Shown piece by piece: positions 13,560 through 30,410 of a DNA stretch of 64,000 bases (position 1 is the stretch's first letter; each line of letters opens with the position of its first letter). The notes beneath the pieces are model-generated. The model was not told the origin of the DNA. It ran no database searches and worked only from the letters and a program-made list of their open reading frames with translations. The stretch is from Xiphias gladius (Eukaryota; Chordata; Actinopteri; Istiophoriformes; Xiphiidae): assembly GCF_016859285.1 (NCBI RefSeq), contig NC_053406.1, positions 6,273,501 to 6,337,500 on the forward strand, in the 5' to 3' direction. The translations under genes were made by a program, and so were the position numbers.

Positions 13560-13760
13560 TCATCATCAGCTGTAATTTGTGTTTAGTGCTAATGAACAAA
13601 TGTTAGCATGCCAACATGCCAAACTAAGAAGTTAGTGAACATTTTACCCGCTAGCTGTGTCATCGTCAGCACGTTAACATGCTAGCACTAGCATTTAGCG
13701 CAAAGTACTGCCGAGCCTAAGTACAGCCTCACAGAGCTGCTAGCAGGGCTGTAGACTTTT
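13560..13760 (+). repeat. Teleost interspersed repeat rich in GCTAGC/GTTAGCATG words
   Basis: Contains GTGTTTAGTGCTAATGA, AAATGTTAGCATGCC, AACATGCTAGCACTAGC, AGTACAGCCTCACAGAGCTG and CTAGCAGGGCTGTAGAC in the order I know from a very abundant repeat in perch-like fishes. It carries no coding capacity. The family name is not assigned. Confidence 0.6.
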
Positions 13761-14209
13761 CCTGTACTCCAACAAATTACATCTGCTGCAACAATCTCGT
13801 TAGGACAAAACCAGAATGAGATAAAAATAAACATTGTTTATGCAGACCTCAAAGATATTGAGAAATCTGGAAAACATGTAAAAACACCACTTGTCAAAAA
13901 CCTCACTGTGAAAAGGTCACCTTAAGCACTTCTAACAACACTATCTTTAATTTTACCACATTTCAAAGACAAATAAGGGTAAGAAGTAAGTGATACCCAA
14001 TAAAAGTGGCATTAAAGTGGCCAATAGGACTCTGAGGGTGGCCCTTGCCACCTCAGCCATCAACCTTTCCATTGTGAAACTACTGTAAATGGGAATATGT
14101 GTGGAATAAATTTTGAGAGCAATACTTCAGATGGTGGTGCTGTAGGTAAGAGTCACAAGTAAAAAATTTCAAAGGCCAAAACCCCATAAATGTTACAGAA
14201 ATCTTAAAA

Positions 14210-14420
14210 GGCCCTGAAAACCTATTTTCTCAATAAACTTCTTACTAATGATGGTGTGGTCCCACATGAACACAAACATTCCACCAGTTAGAACAGTTTT
14301 AGTTTTTTTCACATGAATTTTCTGTATGTGTGTTTTATTTTCACTGGTTCCTTGGGATTAATTGGAAAAATTGGACGTCATGTATTTCCATGCATTGATC
14401 AGAGTTAAGCCACATGTGAA
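14210..14420 (+). repeat. Dispersed repeat, copy 2
   Basis: Starts GGCCCTGAAAACC and continues with TCCCACATGAACAC, TTTCACATGAATTTTC, TGTATTTCCATGCATTG and ATCAGAGTTAAGCC. The order and spacing match the copy at 9,891-10,100. Confidence 0.55.
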
Positions 14421-14696
14421 TCAAAATGTGTCGACTGTTGCGGGTTTGTTTTCAGATGTTTCCATGCCGCTGTGTCATAAGAACTACAGGTGCAGTCTTG
14501 ATGAATTAAAATGGTTCATGTTTTTTTTGCATTTTTTTTTATTGTTGCTTACTTGGTTACGAAAATTTAATGTTAAGCCTACAAACATTAATATTTGCCA
14601 CTAATTAAAGCCTAAAAAACTACAACATGGTTGAATCAACTCCTCTCTGATACAGTCTCAAGAAAAGTAAACATGATCAGCTTTACAAAGGTAAAC

Positions 14697-14779
14697 TTTA
14701 TTGCCGGATGTTTGTATCGGTTTCCATAATATTGTACAGATGTTCATCTTATTGTGTCCACCCCTGTATTTTTTTTATT
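14697..14779 (-). promoter_or_regulatory. Probable sirt2 poly(A) signals (two AATAAA hexamers)
   Basis: Minus-strand AATAAA occurs at 14779-14774 and 14702-14697, about 0.98 and 1.06 kb past the sirt2 stop at 15760. Either would define a roughly 1-kb 3' UTR. Which is used cannot be told from sequence. Confidence 0.4.
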
Positions 14780-15759
14780 TCATAATGCAACAATTCATGC
14801 TTTTACAGCTATCCCATGAAACTCTATCTTCTTATGTTAAATTACACCCTCCTATAGAAATCCATGTTGTTAATACTTCTTGTATTCCTCTTGTATCCCC
14901 GAAGGTTTTAAAGGTAGAAAATCAACTGATGAGCAACTGTGTTCCTGACAATAGAGAGGGCAGAGTTAAGATTATATTTTGCGCATCATGTACAGTTTGC
15001 ATTTCCATAATATTACGAGAACGTCATTTGCTCCATAAATGTCTGAGAACATTGTGTTAAAAGATATCACAGAAATCAGGAGTAGAGGATTAACATGAAA
15101 AACACTGTTAGTTAAAAATCACAGCATTTTTAAAGTTGCAAATAACCAATTATCCTGCTGTTATAGTCACTGTGTAACTACCTCAGTTCACCTTTCAGGA
15201 AGTTCATTTTTTTGAGAGATATGTTAGTTATATGAAGTCAATTTTGGCTTGTGAAAAGAAGATGACCAGAATCACTCCATCAGAAGTGTGCAATACTTGA
15301 TTTGGAGAATTATTTCGGCTTTGGTGCAGTGTAGTAAAGTCATGATCACAATGCTTGAGTTGTTGGAGATAATTACCACCTTCTACACATCTACAAACAT
15401 GAGGTGCTGACATGTAGATATACTGCAACAATGCCACAGTCTATTGCAGTAAAATGCATAGAGTCAACTTCCTCAGAAACAATTATACATCTGAGACAGA
15501 TGTGAGATAATGCAAAAAACATTAGGAAAGTGTATTAATGTCAGTAAAGTGCACGTAACTGATATAAACAAAAGCATAAAACACAGGGACTATTCAGAGG
15601 AAACAAATGTCTGATTAAAACTGAGTGTGACAGACCCCTGTCATTGGCTCACTTTCAAACAGAAACCCTGCTATCATAATCTGCCTTTAAGGGCCAATTC
15701 CAAACTGTGACATCACTACAGTAACTTTCAATTAAAAAAAGAGAGAGCTTTTTCACTAG

Positions 15760-20960
<5,201 letters not shown>

Positions 20961-21160
20961 TTATCCGTCTGCTGAGACCCTTTAACCTCAAAGGTCCGAA
21001 TGACAACCAATTTATATCCAATATTTAATAAAGCTGTGACAGGTATCCACTACGCAGCTAGCACTCAGTTGGCCCGTCTTGTTGTTGTCCGTCCAAAACA
21101 CTGTCCGTGTTTGCTGTTAGCCGGTTCCCACGGCACTTGTTGTTCCTACCGCAGATCTAA

Positions 21161-21172
21161 TTACGTGACGTT
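21161..21172. promoter_or_regulatory. CRE-like motif upstream of sirt2
   Basis: TTACGTGACGTT lies about 200 bp upstream of the sirt2 start codon and contains the TGACG core of CREB/ATF sites. It is the only clear motif of this kind I noticed between sirt2 and dmac2. Its function is inferred from position only. Confidence 0.25.
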
Positions 21173-21328
21173 TTGTTAAAAATCACCTGAACTTCAGTAT
21201 ATTCGACAAAGCCACAATTAATAAACATACGTAAGATGAGAAATGTTAACGTTAATGTTAAAACAACTTAAAAGCAGGCAATTCCTGCTTATAAGCTGCT
21301 CATGTAAGGACATGTATTAACTTCATAC

Positions 21329-21449
21329 CTGGCAACCAAGTCAGAAGTCAATGTATCTTTACGTACAAAAGTACCAGTGATTTCTTCATCCCCATTCACT
21401 ATCTTCTCCCAGTCCACCTTTACTGCCTTCACTGTGGGGTCCAACACGG
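21329..21449 (-). CDS. Orphan internal exon candidate between sirt2 and dmac2
   Basis: On the minus strand, a CTGCAG acceptor at 21450 and a CCAG/GTATGA donor at 21329/21328 bracket 121 nt. One frame is open, with phase 1 in and phase 2 out. It reads VLDPTVKAVKVDWEKIVNGD, then EEITGTFVRKD and TLTSDLVA, with a normal protein-like composition. The other two minus-strand frames are closed by stops. It lies below the probable dmac2 poly(A) signal and 370 nt upstream of the sirt2 start. Its exit phase does not fit the known sirt2 exon 2. It may be an alternative upstream sirt2 exon, part of an unrecognised small gene, or a relic. I do not recognise the peptide. Confidence 0.3.
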
Positions 21450-21635
21450 CTGCAGACACAAGGCTCACACTGGATTATGGGCTTTAGTTTCCTCACACAA
21501 GCTTGCACAGTGAAGATTAGAAATACATACAGCCACACTATGATGTGTGGCCCCATGGTCCTCATAGTCTTTTAAACATGCAATATGGACTCACAGGCAA
21601 AGGTTACAGTAATCATAATATTGAATGATTCAAGC

Positions 21636-21641
21636 TTTATT
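21636..21641 (-). promoter_or_regulatory. Probable dmac2 poly(A) signal
   Basis: AATAAA on the minus strand, about 585 nt past the dmac2 stop. It is the first canonical hexamer I see downstream of that gene. Confidence 0.5.
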
Positions 21642-22225
21642 TAGTGAATTTACAATCATATTTACATCTCAACAACAAATAAAATCATTATTGTCCAAAA
21701 ATGCAGACAAGGTGCAATTTGCATGAGACAGAGACATGCTGTTGCATGAATTTTGACTGCCATCATGAATGTGCAGAGTCTTGACAACGAACTGATTCTG
21801 GGGGAAAACAACACACTTGACCAAGCAGACTGTCGTAAAATACTATATGCCTCGGAAGCAAATGCCAATTAATGCAGCAACGTTGATGTAGTCCATTCTC
21901 GTTCCACACTTCCTGAATTTTTCTTTTCCCACATCTTTATAACTAATTGTATGTTTTCAATGTCCAATCAAATTTGAGTCTATACTTGGTTGAATCTGCC
22001 GTTGATGCCTAATGTCAGCTGTAGAGTTCAACCCTTTTTCTGTGATCAACCTAAACTGGCTTGGTCCGATACAGAAAATAAGCCTTGATAGCTGTATTGC
22101 CGCAAAAATCAGACATATCGCCGCTCCACTTCTTATGTCAGGTGATTACTCTGCACCTCAGAGGAGTCCCTTCTCTTTCTGCACTGTATCACTTGAGTCC
22201 TCTGATTCATGTCCCTGTCCATGTA

Positions 22226-25200
22226 CTACCTCTGGCCTTGCATGTGCTCCTCCTTCTCCTCTCCTCTCTCCTGACTCAGGCTGTGGTCATAGCCAGTAGC
22301 AGTGATTTGGCACTGTGGTAACATTTCCTCCAGCAGGATGACGACCAACCCAGGACTCGAAATCCCAGGGAGGGATGACACATCCAGACGCCGCAGTCCC
22401 CTGCAGAACACATACAATAACACCAAAAAGAGGTATGTAACACAACAGAGGTGTTTTTTGTGAATAATAACTAGGTTATATTATGAGTGTTTGGATAATT
22501 ACTTGAGATTCCTCAGGGCAGCCAGTCCACCTATGGTGATGCGTGGACAGTGAGAGATGTCCAGGTCCTCCAGAGAGTCCTGGAACATATGGAGTCTGGC
22601 CAGGAACCAGTCGTCCACTTCAGGACATCCTCGTAATGACAGAGTCCTCAAAGATCGCTGCCCCTCTGAGGCGAAGACAAATCAGATTAAAAACACTGGA
22701 CTTACATGCTGAATATCGTTAAAATGGATTAACAGTACATGTGCTTGACAGAGCACAGTGTTTCCCCTATACGCGCCTACGAGCAGCATTACACCGCTGC
22801 TGAAATGACCTATGCTATCGTTCTTTTGTTTTTTTTTTTAACCAGCCGCAACAGCATGGCTGGTATTGTTTTCACCTTGAGTCTCATCGTGGCACAGTGT
22901 GGTCCTGGAGACACCTACTTTAGCGTGAACTACCACAAAGGCAGTTTTGAGTACTTTGGCAGGTGTTTAATGTCTGCCTGCCTGTCTGACTGTCTTCGGA
23001 CAGATTTTGTCCCCACAATAGCGTCAAAACTGTGCAACATACACTCACAAAACTTTACAGCTGTGTAGCTGAGATCAAAATGAAGAGTTTGAAGATAGGG
23101 CTGACCCATGCTTACTGAGTACTCACGTAATAATGTAGTAGTGACTACTGAGTGCTCATGGGTCTGACATCAACATGTTGACAGGCGTCGCAGCTGTTGT
23201 GATCCCATCGCAAGATGGTCTCTAGTTTTCTGTTTTTTTTTCGAGAGGAGAGGAGAAGAGGAGAGAGGGCTCCTTCTTATCACTTTAGAAACTAACATTA
23301 TATTTTTCTGTGCTGCGGACGTTTCAAATCCAGGTCAATTCACGAACCTCCGAGTAAAGCAAATAAATGAGAAACTTTGTGCTTTCCTGATAGTGACAGC
23401 ACAACAATTATAACAACAAGCGCCGGGTAGATGAACAATGAAGGAAGCAATGCGGATCAGATTCAGGGTTATCATTTGTAGAAGGGAAAACAGTCCTTCA
23501 GCTTCACGAGTATTTCACAGTAACTTTAAAGCAAACACACTCATGTCCTGGGAATACACAGAGAAACACATATCTGTGAAATAAACATGTAGGTATTCCA
23601 CATGCACCGAATGTTTTTTCTTCCTGGAGGCAGGCCTTGCTATGAGCGAGGACCACCGCGATGGGCGGAAGCTGTCGATATCAAAGACAACTGACAGATT
23701 CCCTCACAGAGGGGAGGGTGTGGGAAGATACATGGGTTGGAGGCACAGACCTTTTGGATTGTTGTGGTATATTTGTTATGTGATATTACTGTATATGGGT
23801 AGTTGTTGATATAATATATTTTTTGTACTGTATGTACTTAGGCATCCAGAAACCTTCTGGTGCCAGCTGATACAGAGAAAGCTCCCGGCAGGGTGCATTT
23901 TGTGAGCGCACAAAATGTTTATTTATTTTTTTCCCCAGCGCAAAAAAACAACAACAACCTAACAAACAAAAAAAACCACCTCCGCTGCTACAACTTGATC
24001 CTAGGGGAAACACTGGGGTAAGACAGAGAGGAAGGAAGAGGACGGCAGAAGAAAAGTGACTTAGAAAAGGGGGAAAAAAGAAGCACAAAAAGATGGAGCT
24101 CGGTACCCAGGTTCCCCAGTCCTGCATAGTTGATGACAGTGGAGCTCATGTCTACTTCCTCTAGGGGTGTGTCTTTGTGATTCAAGAAGTCCCAACTGAA
24201 CTTGCCCCTCTGGTTAGCTCGAAACCAGTCTGGCTGACCTACATACCTGAGGACACAAGCACACAGTCACTTGAAAACTGGATCACAGCAGCACATTCAG
24301 GACATGACTATAACACTAACAATGTATATAAATAATTTACGTTATGTAAGTAACTGCAAGAAAAACATAAGTGGGTGGGTTCAGTATATTTTAACTCATT
24401 CAAAGAATTCAAATGCAAATATGAAGAGTCGGACAACCAGATGATCGTATACTCTCATTCAGTCTGTTGGGGCTTGAGTTCCCAAAAGTTAGAATGAAAA
24501 AAATAATGTATTATGCAGGAACCATTGCACTACACAGCTACACAGACTCTCTGAGCTCAGCTGCTGCTCTAAATCTTAGTGTGGATGCTTTGCCATATGA
24601 GATATTTCATTTCATCAAGTCCTGTATGAGTTTGTTCATATAACACTGGTCTGGTTTCAACATATCATGGATGTAAAAAACAATTTAGTGATTAATTAAT
24701 TACTCTTTCAGCAGGAAATCAATAAACTATTTTAGTAACAGATTTATTGTTTAAGTAATTTTTAAGCACAAACTCAAAAAATGGCTTCCTATCACTGTAA
24801 ATTCAATATTTTTGGGTTTTGAACTGTTGTTCAGACAAAACAAGACATGTGAAGCTGCCAGTCTGGGCTCTGGGAACGTTTGATGGGCATTTTTTTTTTT
24901 TTTTTTTTTTTTACAAATTTCAGACATTTTACAAATCAGTAATTAAGTGAAAAAATCATCTGCAGATTAATCGATAATGAAAATAATCATCACTTGCAGA
25001 ACTATGTAAATAAAATGCTTGATCCCAGTCAATTTACATGAACTTCTTTCCTACAGAAAAACACACAAAGCAAATAAACAATGGGTTCAGACAGCAGTAG
25101 CTGTCTTATCATGATATTTGTAATACTTGTAATAAAATAAGTTCTGTGGTCACCTAATTCCATATTTCCCTGTACAGTCTGCAGACTGACATGAACAGTA

Positions 25201-26546
25201 ATTAAAAAAGGAAGACAAATCTAACACAGAAAAACTGTAAAACTACAGTGTATATACACAAACAATGTTCAGGCCAGGGAAAAAGGTACTTACCTTAATC
25301 CTCCCTTCAGACTCAAGATATAATATGCTGCTGCTAGGTCTGGCCCATGGAACCTCTGAGTGTAGCTGTAGTAACTGTAAAAGACAGTAGGGAAAAGTCA
25401 GTGATGGTCAAATAGCCATAGTAACTTGACAAATTGCATCTTCAGAGCACTAAGCTTAAAGAACTGTATGCTTATTACAATAACCAATACTAATCCTCTC
25501 CGTCATATTACTTGCTACAGGCACATTCAGATCTTAAAATAAAAACAGATATATACATTTGTGGATCACTCAGTGGTAGTTGTGGTGACTTTTGGTTTGG
25601 GGAGGCTGATTCTTCATTGAGCTATAATGCAGAGAAAGGTGTGCATTTACCAGGGAGTTTACAATAGCTTTTAAGCAGACTCAGTCAATCGCACCTGAGA
25701 ACTGCAGCTATTCATTTCCTTAACGCTGTTTCATTTGGAGTCTACCGAGCAGCAAGGCAACCAAAATGTCTCTTACGCATTCTTCTTCTGAATCCCCCTC
25801 CTCCTCAGCTGAGACCTCCAGCTCAGGAGCACCTCTACATCATAAAACCGCTGGGTGAGGAAGAGGAGGAGTCTCGTGTGCAGAGGAGGTGGCGACACCG
25901 AGCTGGAGCTCCATGGTCGCCTAGCAACAAGGAGGAGCGCTGGCCGCTGGCAACATCTGTGTAGAGACTGAACAGACAGACATAGACAGGAAACAGTCAC
26001 TGCTGTCCTCCAGTTCTTGTCAGGTAAGGTCTAAACAGAGAATATAGGAAACGAAAGACACGAGATGTCTATAGAAAATATTCATGCGCTGATTTCAACA
26101 ACGCTCTTAATGTCGGAACCCCTCGGTCTGCTCATTACACATCGTTACAGACGGAGGAGTAACGACCTTCAGGCAAAGCTACGGGCCCTGAAAGACTGCC
26201 TCTGATGTTATACCGTTGTTAAAAGGCCTGACAGTACTTGTGGGTAACTTATACATTTAGGCCACACTCAAAGTCACTGAAAGTCCCTAAGCCGTTTTAT
26301 TAGGACGACGAATATAGCGTTATTCAGGTATATTTTAGCTAACATCAGCTACATTCAGCAAGTTATGTCAGTCCCTTACAGCCCTCTAACAAAATACTAA
26401 CAACAGCATACGATTTCAGCCTATCACCAGCCTGTGCTCTGCCCTTCAAAGAGCGAGAAAAGTTTTAATTCAGCTCTTCATCAGTCCGGTAAGTGTAGTA
26501 ATTAGTCGAAATTTGAAGGGTAACTTACCATCAAGCGGGCCGACAT
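22226..26546 (-). CDS. dmac2: DMAC2 (ATP5SL): complex I distal membrane-arm assembly component
   Basis: Six coding exons on the minus strand: 26546-26529, 25967-25777, 25374-25294, 24246-24107, 22665-22503, 22400-22226. Total 768 nt, 255 residues, with consistent phases and canonical GT/AG sites. Exon 1 codes only for MSARLM. The first ~35 residues are Arg- and Ser-rich with few acids, like a mitochondrial presequence. Then come FYDVEVLLSWRSQLRRRG, HGPDLAAAYYILSLKGG and WFRANQRGKFSWDF, all recognisable against human DMAC2. The C-terminal half has leucine-rich repeats (RSLRTLSLRGCPEVDDWFL, LEDLDISHCPRITIGGL, GLRRLDVSSLPGISSPGL) and ends EEMLPQCQITATGYDH plus a charged tail. The human protein helps assemble the distal membrane arm of respiratory complex I. 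A likely poly(A) signal lies at 21641-21636. Confidence 0.93.
24660..25010 (+). repeat. hAT-like non-autonomous element, in a dmac2 intron
   Basis: Has the succession GATTAATTAATTACT, TTTTTGGGTTTTGAACTG, TCAGACAAAACAAGACATG, CTGGGCTCTGGGAACG, poly-T, then GCAGATTAATCGATAATG and AAAATAATCATCACTTGCAG. This is a pattern I associate with common teleost hAT-derived repeats. A diverged relative lies at 31,300-31,650. The T-run at 24890-24912 is part of it. Confidence 0.5.
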
Positions 26547-29459
26547 GATAGCGCAGTGCAACAGAGAGTCGTAAGGGCCAAACGTTGCGCCTCCGCTTTT
26601 TCTCTCTGGCGTTGTTCATCCTGTCTGCCGCAGGGTGGCGCCCAATGCACGTCCCTCACCCTGACCAGCTGAACCTAAACTGACCTGAGACACACACGGA
26701 GGAGTCGCAAACATGAAGACAAAATGGAAAAAGTGTGTCCATTACCAGAGGTGGAGCACAGAAATTCAGGCCCCCGCGGATAAGCAGCCTCAGTGGGACC
26801 CGTCCCCACGGTCACGCCTGAATCAAGTCTGGACAATGTATATGTAGTGGTTATTAGGGTAATCAGTAATAAAGTGTTTAGAGCGCATTTAGAATGTCTG
26901 AATAATCTTTTCCCACCACAAGGTAATTACTGTTTAAAGCTTTCACTATGAAGGTTTAGAACATCAGAGAATGTAACAGTTTTGTAGGCTTTATCATACC
27001 TGGTGCATGAGACAAAGGTTACATTACTCTGACCCCTACACGGAGAAAGGATAACTGTATTTCATGATAAAAGATAGATACATAAGACTTCATTGGAATC
27101 GTGGTCCTTTGCAAAAATAAGGTGATTTAGTGTTAAACAACCGCCGCCCCTGTCTGCTGCAACATAGTAGTAGAATTCAAATAAAATTTCTAGTCACAAT
27201 CCAAATATATACAAAAGGGGTAGCCTCAGTATTAAAACTGACAACAAAGGTTTGGAACCTGCAAACACTTTCAAACTGACTGACTGGACTTAGTGCAGGG
27301 TTTCATGTTAAATAATACCTAAGTTATTACATTTTTCTGATGCTGCTGGAGTTCTGTTTTCCTTTTCTATTTTTGTAAACACTGTAGTAAAACTGATCAA
27401 AAACACTATAGTAAACTGATAATGTTTCAAAAGTTATTACTTGAGAAACATTGTACATTCCCAGCATTTTTAATTATATTGTATAATATTTATGATATAC
27501 AATAAACCAGACTACTTGATGTTAGTGTCGCAAATCTCACTGTAGTGTAAACTGCTGCAACTGACTAATTGAAATGACTTTTAGTTGCCACTTTCGAGCT
27601 CAGCTTATCCGATATCCTCAGTAATATTAGCAGCTGATCATACATAACAATCTCAAACCATTCTGCTAGGAGATTTTGTTCACAGAATTTTCTCAACAGC
27701 TGCTGTGATTTTGTCTCTCCTGTCTTTTCTTTTCTCCTTTGGTAGCCAAAGAGGCAGCTTTTTTCTTTTGGCACTTTTTTTTAATGAAATGAAGCTTCCA
27801 TAACTATTATAAGAAACTATTCCCCTCACTACTACTACAACCATGTCCACCACACACAAATAAGATTATTTAATTAATTATTATTCATTATTCCATTTTT
27901 CAATTCTGATCATAAAGAGCAATGGTGTTTGTGACCATAGTCTTCACAAGGTCCTTTATTAATACACTACATTAATTTTACCTTCTCCACAAGGAGGTCA
28001 GATGTAAGGAATGGTGTCTGTGAAGCTAATGGGAAAAAGAACCAACATACACTACAACACTATTAAACAAATTATTTCATCCTATTATGATGCAAAAATA
28101 TCATGCACCAACTGAATCAGTTGTCTCAAGGTGGTAGCCTGCAGCATCCCTCTGCTGTTCATGTATGCTGTTTTACAATTCCAAGCCAATATTGCTTCTT
28201 TATTCAATTTTCCTCCAAGCACTCTCTGGAATTTTCTTTTTAGTACTCCCAGGATAGAAGACAGCTTGAAACACCACTCATCTGACAGACACTGAAGAAC
28301 AAGCAAAGCAGCACAATACCCTGCTCTATCACTACTACATATACACACACATACGCAAACACACATGCGTAGACCTCCTCAAGCTCCCGCACTCACAGGG
28401 AGTATTGGTGTGACAGACAGCTCACACCTGCTGGTGCATATACGATGGCAAATGATATCATAGCTTGTGCTTCTACTGTGTGTTTGCAGAGGATTGGTTG
28501 AGAATAGAAGCAACAGTGGAAGGTGATGCCAACAGAGGGGTTTGGTATAGTAGTAATCAGGTATATACAGTGGTTTCAACTCTGAATGTGTTTCCAGTGA
28601 CTAGTACATATACAATGCAACAGTGACTAACAAACAAACCCATGAAGATTTGTACATGTATCACATTTAAAAGGTGGGTAACCTACATGGTAAATACAGA
28701 CTCCGGAAAACTGTTTACATTATATTGGCTCCTTATTAGTTACAGGGATTGTCAAAGGGATGGCGAGATGGAGGAAAAGGGAGAGTCCGTGTGGAGCCTG
28801 AGCAAAAGACATTACTGAAGGCTCGGATGAATGAACATGTGGACCAATGAAGTAAAGCGTGAGTGGCAGAGGGAATGAATGAATTGATCAGGGGATGGAT
28901 GGTGGAATAGATGGATTGCTTACTGGACCAGAATTTCAATGCTTTCAGAGCAGGGACAGATAGACAGCATTTGTATTGTCCTCATGGTGCACGTCCCTGG
29001 AAAACATCTACTGTGTGTGTGTGTGTTTGTGCGCAGGTACATGGGTGGGGGGTCATGTGTGTCTAGACTCCTACCTACAGTGACACTGATGATCAATGAT
29101 TCTGGTCTGTCTGAGCTTTAAAAGTTTAGTATTCTGCGCGTAGCTCTGGTTGGAAACACCTCTAAACCAATCGATCTTTGTCAGGTTGAGATGACGATTT
29201 ATTTTTTAATATCAACCCCCAACAATATTCATGTTTTCAGATCAAAAGAGTTTTTCTTTGAAATTCACCTTACTGTATTATTGATGGGATTTTCATTCAA
29301 ATCATTACAGGGGCTTTGATGCACTGTATTCATATCCTCAAATGTTTGTTTACGTTCATGAATTTTTAATTGAGCCTTAATGGACTTTTGAAAAGCAAAA
29401 CATGGAGTGGTTTAAAGATTAAGGTCAACAAAGCGTAGTCTACAGACATATTCTGTGCC

Positions 29460-29560
29460 ATTAATCCGAATCCGAATCAGAAAAACTTGTTCCCCGCTGG
29501 GAAATTGCTTTGTTACAATTGCTCAACATGCAGTCAGGAAAGGGGAAGGAAAAAGTATAA
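29460..29560 (+). repeat. Retrotransposon-tail-like repeat
   Basis: AATCCGAATCCGAATCAGAA, then TTCCCCGCTGGGAAATTGC and TTTGTTACAATTGCTC. Tails containing 'TTGATCCCCGNGGGAAATTG' are widespread in teleosts. A short related fragment (TTTATTGATCCCCATGGGA) is at 53,672-53,690. Confidence 0.5.
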
Positions 29561-29732
29561 AAGTAAAAACCTCTCTAAAGTGGTGAGAGTAATAAATACA
29601 CACTAAGCGAAGAGAAAAATGTACATGCCAATGTGCAAAAAGAAATGTGTTCAGTGTCACGTGAAATCACGAAGAAGAGTCAACAGAGCAACAGAGTGGC
29701 TGATGTCATGCGGTTGCCGGGTTAGCAGCAAC

Positions 29733-29737
<5 letters not shown>

Positions 29738-29769
<32 letters not shown>
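29738..29769. repeat. (TA)n microsatellite
   Basis: A pure TA array of about 16 units. Confidence 0.9.
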
Positions 29770-29774
<5 letters not shown>

Positions 29775-30059
29775 GTGTGGGCTGCAGAAACGTTCCTTTA
29801 TGGTAATGTGACCAGGGTGGCACCATCTGTTGTTGCACCATCTTTTCTTTAACCTTTATATTTGTTCCTGCCCTCCTGAAACCGTCTAACAGCTGTTAGT
29901 GCCATTGATGGGAGTATCTTCCTGTGGCCACATCTCTGTGAATCAAATAAAACTACTCTCATGGAAGTCTCCTCATCCATCTACCTCATCCATCTTTTTG
30001 TTCAGTGTTTTCGTGTTACCCACAATGATAGACGGCTTATATTTGCTCTTATCCATCAG

Positions 30060-30211
30060 TCTCTGTGGCCTGGAACCCAGCTCTCTTCCCTCGTCTCTTC
30101 GTTCCCCCACTGTATCTTCTGTGTGTCCTCCTCCTGATTCCTGTGGGGATGTTCGTTGTTCTGGTCACCGTGCTGGCCGGCCTTAGTGCGATCAGCTGGT
30201 CACTAGAGTAA
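30060..30211 (+). CDS. Candidate terminal exon of an unrecognised membrane protein
   Basis: A pyrimidine-rich acceptor (TTTGCTCTTATCCATCAG, ending 30059) precedes an open frame of 49 codons that ends in TAA at 30209-30211. The peptide begins SVAWNPALFPRLF, then has a long hydrophobic stretch (LYLLCVLLLIPVGMFVVLV and on) and ends LSAISWSLE. It looks like a C-terminal membrane anchor or last transmembrane helix. AATAAA follows at 30405-30410. The incoming phase is 1. I could not find upstream exons with confidence and do not recognise the protein. The alternatives are a decayed gene or a chance frame within repeat-derived DNA; the other two frames are less protein-like. Confidence 0.35.
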
Positions 30212-30404
30212 ACAACCTTGGAGCTGCCGCGCAATCGTAGCGTAGCTGAATTTGAACACATAACATTACATTCACTATAAAGTAATTCCTCAATGAAAAA
30301 GTATAGATCAAAACCTAGAATGTGGCTGTACAGCCCTTTATCTGTTTGCTTCTCTCCTTCTCTCTGTGCTCACATATACTGTACTTTAATCCAGCTGAGT
30401 TCCC

Positions 30405-30410
30405 AATAAA
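30405..30410 (+). promoter_or_regulatory. AATAAA downstream of the orphan plus-strand exon
   Basis: A canonical hexamer 194 nt after the TAA at 30211, followed by GCTGTTCTCATG and a T-rich stretch. This is the usual arrangement of a cleavage site and supports a transcript end here. Confidence 0.4.

Larger units (their letters stand above)
12144..15759. other. rinl-sirt2 intergenic region
   Basis: Contains the sirt2 3' UTR (roughly 14.7-15.76 kb), two interspersed repeats listed separately, and possibly undetected 5' exons or the promoter of rinl. Open frames at 12631-12924 and 12918-13301 show no recognisable domain. Confidence 0.5.
26547..30059. other. Intergenic stretch upstream of dmac2
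   Basis: The first 150 bp are comparatively CpG-rich and probably hold the dmac2 promoter. An ATG at 26713 opens 46 codons on the plus strand (MKTKWKKCVHYQRW) with no known motif. The remainder is AT-rich, with a retrotransposon-tail-like repeat near 29.46 kb and a TA microsatellite. No supported gene. Confidence 0.45.

Noticed and set aside
28085-28366. 93-codon minus-strand open frame with protein-like composition
   Set aside because: No family recognised, no splice sites that I trust, and its start lies in a CA-rich repeat. Kept out for lack of support.
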